Assembly (NCBI RefSeq): GCF_044755465.1
Contig: NZ_JBIVRB010000007.1
Coordinates: 186,001 to 250,000, forward strand
Origin: Peterkaempfera sp044755465
Lineage (GTDB): Bacteria > Actinomycetota > Actinomycetes > Streptomycetales > Streptomycetaceae
Length of the DNA stretch: 64,000 bases
Direction: 5' to 3'
In this document: piece by piece, positions 42,336 to 48,837 of the stretch
Position numbering within the stretch: position 1 is the stretch's first letter
Layout: each line of letters starts with the position of its first letter
Translations under genes and position numbers: made by a program
The notes under the pieces: generated by a model
The model's database searches: none
The model's input: only the letters and a program-made list of their open reading frames with translations
What the model was told of the DNA's origin: nothing

Positions 42336-43397
42336 TCAGCAGCGCCCGGCCGGCAGCGAGACGGCGCACTGGTTGGCCGTGAAGACATTGCCGGTGCCCT
42401 TGTCCCGGTCCGCGAGGTCGGCGGGCTGGTTGCCCCGCACGGTGTTGCCGGTGACGACATTGCGGGAGTTGGCGACCCCGGCGAAGCTCGGGAAGAGCAC
42501 GATGCCGCCGGACATCGTCGACTCGCCCTTGTTGTCCCGTACCTCGTTGTCGGTGACGTGGGCCTCCTCCACACCGGTGAGCACGATGCCGGCGCCCTGG
42601 ATGACGGGCAGTCGGTTGCTGGCGGCGCAGTACCGGTTGTTCTCGGTCACCCGGTTGCCGCGCACGGTGAGCTTGCCCGCCCGGGGGATGCCCTCGTCGC
42701 CCACCACGAAGACGCCGCCGCAGTTGCCGGTGACGATGTTGCGCTCGACCGTGAGGTTCTGCAGCCGCCGTACGGTGATGCCGATGCGGTTGCCCGCGAC
42801 GCGGTTGCCGGTGACCTGCGCGCCCTGCGCGTCGGTGGCGCCGCCCTCCTCGGTCACCGTGTTGGCGAGGAAGATGCCGGTCTCGGCGTTGCCCTCGGCG
42901 ATGTTGCCCCGGAAGTCGCCGCGCACCGAGCGGTCCTGGCGGATGCCGTGCTCGCCGTTGCCCCGGGCGATGACGCCGCGTACGGACAGCCGGTCGGTCC
43001 AGGTGGCCATCAGGCCGTCCTTGGTGAAGCCGGAGACGTCCAGCGACACGATGCGCACCCCGACCAGCGGGTGCGCGGCGGTGCCCGCGACGCAGATGCC
43101 GTGGCCCTGGGCGGCGCAGGGGCTGGTGGCGGCGTCGGCGCCGGGTTCGATCCGGGTGTCGGCGCCGGCGCCGGCGATGGTCAGCCGGTCGGTCCGCACC
43201 TGGACGCTGCCCCGGTAGACCCCGGCCGGGATGAAGACGGTGTCGCCGGGCCGCGCCTGATCGACCACCTGCTGGATCGACCCGCCCACCGGGACGACAT
43301 GCACCGTCGCCGCGCTGGTCGGCGCGATGGCGCCGCCCAGGGTGAGCAGGCTGAGACCGGCGGTGCCGGCGAGGTACTTGAGCTGACGTAGGCGCAT
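42336..43397 (-). CDS. Secreted right-handed parallel beta-helix protein
   Basis: 353 aa. The ATG at 43397 (MRLRQLKYLAG) starts a Sec signal peptide ending near APTSAA. The mature protein opens with VVPVGGSIQQVVDQARPGDTVFIPAGVYRGSVQVRTDRLTIAG, the usual entrance of pectin-lyase-like beta-helices. Repeated short N-rich coils follow (GNVAxGNRIGI, TGNCGGVFVV, VTENNRYCAASN, NVVTGNTVRGN). Such proteins bind or cleave polysaccharides; no catalytic residues can be named. It lies between tRNA-Lys copies 2 and 3. Confidence 0.85.
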   Translation of the reverse strand: MRLRQLKYLAGTAGLSLLTLGGAIAPTSAATVHVVPVGGSIQQVVDQARPGDTVFIPAGVYRGSVQVRTDRLTIAGAGADTRIEPGADAATSPCAAQGHGICVAGTAAHPLVGVRIVSLDVSGFTKDGLMATWTDRLSVRGVIARGNGEHGIRQDRSVRGDFRGNIAEGNAETGIFLANTVTEEGGATDAQGAQVTGNRVAGNRIGITVRRLQNLTVERNIVTGNCGGVFVVGDEGIPRAGKLTVRGNRVTENNRYCAASNRLPVIQGAGIVLTGVEEAHVTDNEVRDNKGESTMSGGIVLFPSFAGVANSRNVVTGNTVRGNQPADLADRDKGTGNVFTANQCAVSLPAGRC

Positions 43398-43631
43398 CGG
43401 TGGTGACCTGCTTCCCCTGCGGTGGCGACCCGGTGTCCGGCTGCGGGCCGGACGCCCGCACCGGCACGAAGCTATGCAGGCCAACGGCCACCCGCACGCA
43501 TTGTCACTCCCTGGGTGCAGTGAGTGACGGCCGGGTGGCGGAGTCTGACGGCGCGTCGCGGGCCGGGCTCCGGACGGACCACCCGGCGCGGAGGCGGTGC
43601 CCGGATGCGGTAGAGTTTCGGCCGTCAGCGA

Positions 43632-43704
43632 GCGCCGCTAGCTCAACTGGCAGAGCAGCTGGCTCTTAACCAGCGGGTTCGGGGTTCGAGTCCCTGGCGG
43701 CGCA
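43632..43704 (+). tRNA. tRNA-Lys (anticodon CTT), copy 3
   Basis: Same as copies 1 and 2 through A73; followed by CCTG, so CCA is not encoded. Confidence 0.96.
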
Positions 43705-43730
43705 CCTGTCCGGCTCACAGCCGGTGGCTT

Positions 43731-43761
43731 CAGGCCCTCCCATCCGAGATGGGAGGGCCTG
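43731..43761 (+). terminator. Terminator hairpin after tRNA-Lys 3
   Basis: Perfect arms CAGGCCCTCCCATC (43731-43744) and GATGGGAGGGCCTG (43748-43761), 3-base loop. Confidence 0.85.
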
Positions 43762-43800
43762 AGTCGTCTCGGGCGATCGGCCCGCTGCGAGAATGACCCG

Positions 43801-44826
43801 ATGCGTAGCTCACAGACTCGCGGCGATGCCGCGTCGCACTCCGGCCGGGGACCGGCGCTGACCCTCGCTCTGGTGTCGGCGTGCGCCTTCGGCGGCTCGG
43901 GTCCGGCGGCCAAGCCGCTGATCTCCGCCGGGCTCGATCCGCTGCATGTGGTCTGGCTGCGGGTGGCGGGCGCGGCGCTGGTGCTGCTGCCGCTGGCGGT
44001 GCGGCACCGCAGCGCCGTGCGACTGCGGCCCGGACTGCTGGTGGGCTTCGGGCTGCTGGCGGTGGCGGGCGTCCAGGCGTGCTACTACGCGTCGATCTCG
44101 CGCATCCCGGTGGGGGTGGCGCTGCTGATCGAATACCTGGGGCCGCCGCTGCTGCTCGGCTGGGTGAAGTTCGTGCAGCGTCGGCCGGTGACCCGGGCGG
44201 CGGTGTGCGGCGCGGTGCTGGCGGTGGCGGGTCTGGCCTGTGTGGTGCAGCTCTGGTCGGGGGTGGGGTTCGACCCGGTCGGGGTGGTGCTGGCGCTGGG
44301 GGCGGCCTGCTGCCAGGTGGGGTACTTCGTACTGGCGGACGCCCGTGGCGGCGGCCGCGAACCGGTGGACCCGATGGCGGTGTGCTCCTACGGGCTGCTG
44401 GTGGGCGCGGTGGTGCTGACCGCGGTGGCCCGGCCGTGGGAGATGCACTGGCCGGTGCTGGCCCAGCGGGTGGCGATGGGCGACGCCCGGGTGCCGGCCG
44501 CGCTGCTGGTGGCCTGGGTGGTGCTGGTGGCGACGGTGCTGGCCTATCTGACCGGGGTGGTGGCGGTGCGGCGGCTGTCGCCGCCGGTGGCGGGGGTGGT
44601 GTCGTATCTGGAGGCGGTCGTGGCGACGGTCGCCGCCTGGGTGCTGCTGGGCGAGCACTTGGCGGGGGCGCAGGTGGCGGGCGGGGTGATGATGCTGGCG
44701 GGCGCGTTCATCGCGCAGACCTCGACGCCGGGCGCACCGCCGTCGGCGGAGCCGCCGGTTCCCGCAGCGGCGGCGGTCGGCGGCGGGCAGCCGGACGGTA
44801 CGGGGGCGGCGGCGGGCTCGGAATAG
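43801..44826 (+). CDS. EamA/DMT-family permease
   Basis: 341 aa with ten predicted membrane helices in two EamA repeats (SACAFGGSGPAAKPLISAGLDPLHVVWLRVAGAA; VSYLEAVVATVAAWVLLGEHL). The loop IPVGVALLIEYLGPPLLLGW is the typical end of repeat 1. A hydrophilic Pro/Ala tail follows. Drug/metabolite exporters of this type often move amino acids or their derivatives; the substrate is unknown. ATG at 43801, 39 bases after the tRNA-Lys 3 terminator. Confidence 0.88.
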   Translation: MRSSQTRGDAASHSGRGPALTLALVSACAFGGSGPAAKPLISAGLDPLHVVWLRVAGAALVLLPLAVRHRSAVRLRPGLLVGFGLLAVAGVQACYYASISRIPVGVALLIEYLGPPLLLGWVKFVQRRPVTRAAVCGAVLAVAGLACVVQLWSGVGFDPVGVVLALGAACCQVGYFVLADARGGGREPVDPMAVCSYGLLVGAVVLTAVARPWEMHWPVLAQRVAMGDARVPAALLVAWVVLVATVLAYLTGVVAVRRLSPPVAGVVSYLEAVVATVAAWVLLGEHLAGAQVAGGVMMLAGAFIAQTSTPGAPPSAEPPVPAAAAVGGGQPDGTGAAAGSE

Positions 44827-44928
44827 CGGGTTCGGCATGACGGGTTCGGCGTGGCGGCTTCGGCGTGGCGGCTTCGGCGGTGGTCGTCCGCGCGACACCG
44901 GGCACGGGTGCGGGCTGTACGCCGATCG

Positions 44929-44941
44929 CACTGTCACAGTG
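44929..44941. promoter_or_regulatory. Short palindrome upstream of parA-like gene
   Basis: CACTGT-C-ACAGTG, 47 bases before the parA-like start and next to the A/T-rich CATACATCCTGAATG. Possible autoregulatory operator. Confidence 0.4.
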
Positions 44942-44987
44942 GCCATACATCCTGAATGTCCGATTCGAGAGAATCCAGGAACGGTCC

Positions 44988-45800
44988 ATGGCCCATGTGC
45001 ATGTGATCCTCAACCAGAAGGGCGGCGTGGGGAAGTCCACCCTCACCGTCAACCTCGCCGCCGTCACCGCCGATGTCCTCGGCCGGGCGCCGGGCGAGGA
45101 GCCGCCCGTCGTCGCGGTCTCCATCGACCCGCAGGGCTCCGCCGTGTGGTGGTCGGAGCGGGTCGGTGACGGGCTGCCCTTCGACTTCGTCCAGGCGCAC
45201 GACGACCCGGCCGGGCTCGCCTCGCTGCACCGCATCCCGTCCGCCCGGCATGTCTTCGTGGACACCCCCGGCTGGCTGGACCTCTCCGGCCGCGCCCGGC
45301 CCGGGGACTGCCCGTTGGGCAGCGGCCCCGCCGCCGAGGCGCTGCGGGCCGTGCTCGACCACGCCGACGACGTGATCGTGCCCATCGAGCCGGAGCCGCT
45401 CGGCTTCGAGCCCACCCAGCGGACGGTGGAGCGGGTGGTCAAGCCGCGCGGACTGCCGTTCCGGGTGGTGGTCAACAACTGGGACCCGCGCGACGGCCGG
45501 GCCGACCTGGAGCAGACCCAGGCGTTCGTGCTGGCCCAGGGCTGGCCGATTGCCCGTACCGTGGTGCGGCACTACAAGCTGCACACCCGGGCGTCCGCCG
45601 ACGGGCTGGTGGTCACCCAGTACGGCGGCAACCGGGTCGCCCTCCAGGCCAGGGAGGACTTCTTCCGGCTCGCCCTGGAGGTCGGCCTCGGCGCGGCCGT
45701 GCCCGCACCGGCCGCGCCGGTGGACGCGGCCCGGGTCGGCCCGCAGGGCGGGCGGCCGGGGCGGCGGCGGAAGGCGGCCGGGCGGGCGGGGGTGGCGTGA
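44988..45800 (+). CDS. ParA-family ATPase (second, non-oriC type)
   Basis: 270 aa. Deviant Walker A NQKGGVGKST (K11 and K16), switch VSIDPQGSAVWW, and HVFVDTPGWLD (motif A'). The C-terminus is a basic tail (GGRPGRRRKAAGRAG). The ATG at 44988 (MAHVHVILNQKGG) follows CAGGA. The stop is fused to the start of the ParB-like gene. It differs from the chromosomal ParA in lacking long N-terminal sequence, and it is not near gidB/oriC genes here, so it may come from a plasmid-type or accessory partition system. Confidence 0.88.
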   Translation: MAHVHVILNQKGGVGKSTLTVNLAAVTADVLGRAPGEEPPVVAVSIDPQGSAVWWSERVGDGLPFDFVQAHDDPAGLASLHRIPSARHVFVDTPGWLDLSGRARPGDCPLGSGPAAEALRAVLDHADDVIVPIEPEPLGFEPTQRTVERVVKPRGLPFRVVVNNWDPRDGRADLEQTQAFVLAQGWPIARTVVRHYKLHTRASADGLVVTQYGGNRVALQAREDFFRLALEVGLGAAVPAPAAPVDAARVGPQGGRPGRRRKAAGRAGVA

Positions 45801-46588
45801 TGGGACGGCGTACCGACCTGGCCACCCTGCTCACCCCGGGCTCGCCCGCCGCCACGGCGGCCCGGCACCCGGCGGTGCTGCCGCTCACCGACCTGGCGGC
45901 GAACCCGGAGAACCCGCGCTCCGAGCTGCGCGAACTCGACGGCCTCGCCGACACGCTGCGGGAGCGCGGGGTGCTCCAGCCGCTGGGCGTGGTCACCCGG
46001 GAGGCATTCCTCACCGACCACCCCCAGCACCGCGACGCCGTGGGCGACGCCCCGTACGTGGTGCTGCACGGCCACCGGCGGCTGGCCGCCGCCCGGCTGG
46101 CCGGGCTGACCGAGGTGCCGGTGCACGTACGGCCGGACGCGGGCCGCTCCGGCGAGGACGCGCTGATCGAGAACGTCCAGCGGGACGACCTCACCGAGCT
46201 GGAGCAGGCCCGCGCCATCCAGGGCCTGGTCGACGCCTACGGCTATTCGCAGCGGGAGCTGGCCGCCCGGCTGGGGAAGTCGCAGGGGTTCGTCTCCCAG
46301 CGCCTCACCCTGCTGCGGCTGCGGCCCGAGCTCCAGCAGGCGCTGGCGGCGGGCACCCTCGGCGTGGAGGACGCCCGGCGCATCGCCCGACTCCCGGCCG
46401 ACCGGCAGACCCTGCCCACCCCGGCGCAGCGCACCCGCCGACCGGCCGCCGCACCGGCGCCGCCGCAGCAGCGCGGTGATTACGCCGTAATCACCCTGGA
46501 CACCCCGGAGAACATCGCCGCCGCCCTGCGGCGCCATCTCGCGCCCCGGCTGCTGGACCGCCTGATCGTGCTGCTCTCCACGGACTGA
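45800..46588 (+). CDS. ParB/Spo0J-like partition protein
   Basis: 262 aa. ParB nuclease-like N domain with PLTDLAANPENPRSELRELDGLADTLRERGVLQPL, GHRRLAAARLAGL (CTP-binding GxRR-type box) and ENVQRDDLTELEQARAIQGLV. The HTH is YSQRELAARLGKSQGFVSQRL. The C-terminus is short. The ATG at 45800 shares one base with the parA stop; a GTG just before it is also possible. An unusual A/T-rich perfect palindrome lies inside the gene at 46475-46495. Confidence 0.88.
   Translation: MGRRTDLATLLTPGSPAATAARHPAVLPLTDLAANPENPRSELRELDGLADTLRERGVLQPLGVVTREAFLTDHPQHRDAVGDAPYVVLHGHRRLAAARLAGLTEVPVHVRPDAGRSGEDALIENVQRDDLTELEQARAIQGLVDAYGYSQRELAARLGKSQGFVSQRLTLLRLRPELQQALAAGTLGVEDARRIARLPADRQTLPTPAQRTRRPAAAPAPPQQRGDYAVITLDTPENIAAALRRHLAPRLLDRLIVLLSTD
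46475..46495. promoter_or_regulatory. Intragenic palindrome in parB-like gene, candidate centromere (parS-like) site
   Basis: Perfect 9-base arms GGTGATTAC / GTAATCACC around GCC. It encodes GDYAVIT and uses GGT, GAT and GTA, codons otherwise avoided in this gene. It does not resemble the chromosomal parS (GTTTCACGTGAAAC). Confidence 0.5.
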
Positions 46589-46680
46589 CGGCCGGCGGCC
46601 GCCGGGGTCCGGACCACACCGGGCCCCGGCTCCGGCGCACAAGCCGGCCGGGGCGGGCCGGGTGCGGCGGCCCGGGGGGG

Positions 46681-47016
46681 TCAGGAGCGGGCGATGGCCT
46701 CGTGGTGGCGGATGACCTCGGCGATGATGAAGTTGAGGAACTTCTCCGCGAAGACCGGGTCCAGATGGGCACCGGCGGCGAGGTCCCGCAGCCGCTCGAT
46801 CTGGTCGCGCTCACGGCTCGGGTCGGCCGGCGGCAGCTTGTGCCGGGCCTTGAGCCGGCCGACCTGCTGGGTGCACTTGAAGCGCTCGGCCAGCATGTGG
46901 ACCACGGCCGCGTCGATGTTGTCGATGCTCTCCCGGAGCCTGGTCAGCTCGGCGCGGACCTCGTCGTCGACCCGGTCGAGCGGGCGGTCGGCGTCGATCT
47001 GGGGCTGGTCCGTCAT
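46681..47016 (-). CDS. aroQ: Chorismate mutase, AroQ type II
   Basis: 111 aa, all-helical. RLRESIDNIDAAVVHMLAERFKCTQQVGRLKARHKLPPADPSRERDQIERL carries the conserved Arg, Lys, Asp and Glu positions of AroQ mutases, which convert chorismate to prephenate for Phe/Tyr synthesis. The ATG at 47016 is preceded by GGAG inside a 16-bp direct repeat. Convergent with the parB-like gene. Confidence 0.9.
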   Translation of the reverse strand: MTDQPQIDADRPLDRVDDEVRAELTRLRESIDNIDAAVVHMLAERFKCTQQVGRLKARHKLPPADPSRERDQIERLRDLAAGAHLDPVFAEKFLNFIIAEVIRHHEAIARS

Positions 47017-47046
47017 CTGGGCTGCTCCGAATCTGGGCTGCTCCGA
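47015..47046 (-). repeat. 16-bp tandem duplication including the chorismate mutase RBS
   Basis: On the minus strand TCGGAGCAGCCCAGAT occurs twice head to tail (plus-strand 47031-47046 then 47015-47030). The second copy runs into the ATG. Confidence 0.85.
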
Positions 47047-47327
47047 GCCGGTTCCGGGGGCGTTGGGCGAACGCCCACAGTAACAGGGGAAGCCCCCGGG
47101 GCCCGCCTTCGGCGGGCCGTTGTCCGCACTGTGGGCAGGTCGCGGCCGCCGCCGGGTCGCGGGCCCGGTCCGGTGGCGGCGCCCGGTCGGCCGCCGAGCG
47201 GTTGCGGGCGGTGCGCGGCGGCCGGATTCTGGGCTCGCGGAACGTCCGCGGGCTCTGCGGAGCACGGTCCCTCCCCGAGGCGCGGAGGACCGTGGCAGCG
47301 ACCCCGTAACAGCGAGGAAGACACGGC
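47017..47327. other. Gene-free divergent interval with hairpins
   Basis: 311 bases between chorismate mutase and the VOC gene. It holds the 16-bp duplication, a small hairpin around 47064-47077 (TGGGCG/CGCCCA) and a strong one at 47100-47118 (GGCCCGCC, TTC, GGCGGGCC). These could be transcript leaders; no clear promoter boxes were seen. Confidence 0.5.
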
Positions 47328-48095
47328 ATGCCCCCACGCGACTCGTACCCGGACGGCGCACCCTGCTGGGTCGACCTGACCACCCCCGACCTGGCCGCCG
47401 CGCAGGACTTCTACCGCCCGATCCTGGGGTGGGAGTTCCAGGACCAGGGCGCCGAGTTCGGGCACTACACCATGTGCCTGAGCGGCGGGCAGCCGGTGGC
47501 GGCGCTGATGCGGCCACCGGAGGGCGCGGGGGAGCTGCCGCCGCTGTGGAACGTCTATCTGGCCACCTCGGACCTGAAAGCGGTCCACGACCGGATCGCG
47601 GACGCGGGCGGCAGCTCGGCCCTCGGGCCGCACGAGGTGCCCGGCGCGGGGTGGATGGCGTTCGCGTTCGACCCGACCGGGGCGTCCTTCGGGCTGTGGC
47701 AGCCGGGGGCGCACAAGGGCTCCGCGCTGGTCGCGGAGCCGGGGGCGATGTGCTGGCACGAGCTGAACACGCCGGACGGCGCGACCGCGGACGCCTTCTA
47801 CCGCGAGCTGTTCCCGTACATCCAGCAGCAGATCGGTGACGGCACGGAGTTCGACTACACGACGTGGAAGGTGCCGGGCAGCAACGACATGCCGGTCTGC
47901 GGCCGCTACCGGACCGCTGTGCGGCAGCCGTACTGGTCGGTGTACTTCGCCGTGCCGGACGCCGACGCCGCCGCCGCGCAGGCGCAGCAGCTGGGCGGGC
48001 GGCTGGTGCGCGAGCCGTTCGACTCGCCGCACGGCCGGATGGCGCCGGTGGTCGACCCGGCGGGGGCCCGGCTGACGCTCTGCCAACTCCCCTGA
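47328..48095 (+). CDS. VOC (glyoxalase-like) two-domain protein
   Basis: 255 aa with two vicinal-oxygen-chelate units: CWVDLTTPDLAAAQDFYRPILGWEF ... MAFAFDPTGASFGLWQPG and CWHELNTPDGATADAFYRELFPY ... MAPVVDPAGARLTLCQLP. The repeated beta-alpha-beta halves suit a 27-kDa antigen Cfp30B-like protein, the common actinobacterial name for this architecture. The ATG at 47328 follows GAGGAAG. Enzymatic reaction unknown. Confidence 0.88.
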   Translation: MPPRDSYPDGAPCWVDLTTPDLAAAQDFYRPILGWEFQDQGAEFGHYTMCLSGGQPVAALMRPPEGAGELPPLWNVYLATSDLKAVHDRIADAGGSSALGPHEVPGAGWMAFAFDPTGASFGLWQPGAHKGSALVAEPGAMCWHELNTPDGATADAFYRELFPYIQQQIGDGTEFDYTTWKVPGSNDMPVCGRYRTAVRQPYWSVYFAVPDADAAAAQAQQLGGRLVREPFDSPHGRMAPVVDPAGARLTLCQLP

Positions 48096-48186
48096 GGTCG
48101 ACGGGATCGCGGCGCCCCGGACATAGGGTGGGAACCGCAACGAGACCGGGCCCCGGCCCACATCCCCAGCACAGGAGGAACCGATC

Positions 48187-48612
48187 GTGGCAACCACTCG
48201 CACCGCGCGCACGGCCTGGGAAGGCAATCTGCTGGACGGCAAGGGGGAGGTGACCTTCGCGTCCTCCGGGATCGGCGAGTTCCCGGTCTCCTGGCCCGCC
48301 CGCGCGGAGACGCCCAATGGGAAGACCAGCCCGGAGGAGCTGATCGCGGGCGCCCACTCGGCGTGCTTCTCGATGGCGCTGTCGCACGGCCTGTCCGGGG
48401 CGGGCACCCCGCCGACCAGCCTGGAGACCCAGGCCGAGGTCACCTTCCAGCCGGGCTCCGGCATCACCGGCATCCACCTCACCGTCACCGGCGTGGTGTC
48501 CGGGCTGGACGAGGCGGGCTTCGTCAAGGCCGCCGAGGACGCCAAGGCGAACTGCCCGGTCAGCCAGGCGCTGTCCGGCACCACCATCACCCTGACGGCC
48601 CGGCTGGCCTGA
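48187..48612 (+). CDS. OsmC-family peroxiredoxin
   Basis: 141 aa. TARTAWEGNLLDGKGEVTF, SPEELIAGAHSACFSMALS (first active-site Cys) and ANCPVSQALSGTTI (second Cys) define OsmC, which reduces organic hydroperoxides. The GTG at 48187 lies after AGGAGG. Monocistronic. Confidence 0.93.
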   Translation: MATTRTARTAWEGNLLDGKGEVTFASSGIGEFPVSWPARAETPNGKTSPEELIAGAHSACFSMALSHGLSGAGTPPTSLETQAEVTFQPGSGITGIHLTVTGVVSGLDEAGFVKAAEDAKANCPVSQALSGTTITLTARLA

Positions 48613-48743
48613 CGCCGTACGCCCCCCGGCGCGCGCCCTACAGCGCGCGCTGGGGATGGCGGGACGCGCCGCGGGCGGCGCGAATCACTGCGAATCCTGG
48701 CGAATCGCCCCGCGTTCGATGGCTCCCGGATCAGCGGGCGACC

Positions 48744-48749
48744 TATGAT
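48744..48749 (+). promoter_or_regulatory. -10-like TATGAT upstream of cdgA
   Basis: TATGAT 89 bases before the chosen GTG start. No matching -35 was found. It speaks against using the overlapping ATG (48745) as the translation start. Confidence 0.35.
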
Positions 48750-48837
48750 CCGAAAGGTACGCGGGTCAGATCCACCGGGCCGGACAGCCGCCCGGCACTC
48801 CCGCGCCGTGAGGCGTAGCAGCGGACGGGAGCATGCC

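Noticed and set aside
40632..43704. tRNA-Lys copies as borders of an integrated element
   Set aside because: No integrase, excisionase, replication or transfer genes between the copies, and the genes between look like ordinary metabolic and secreted proteins.
48745..48837. ATG at 48745 as the start of the GGDEF-EAL protein
   Set aside because: It lies within a TATGAT -10-like box and has no ribosome-binding site; the GTG at 48838 has GGGAG at 6 bases.
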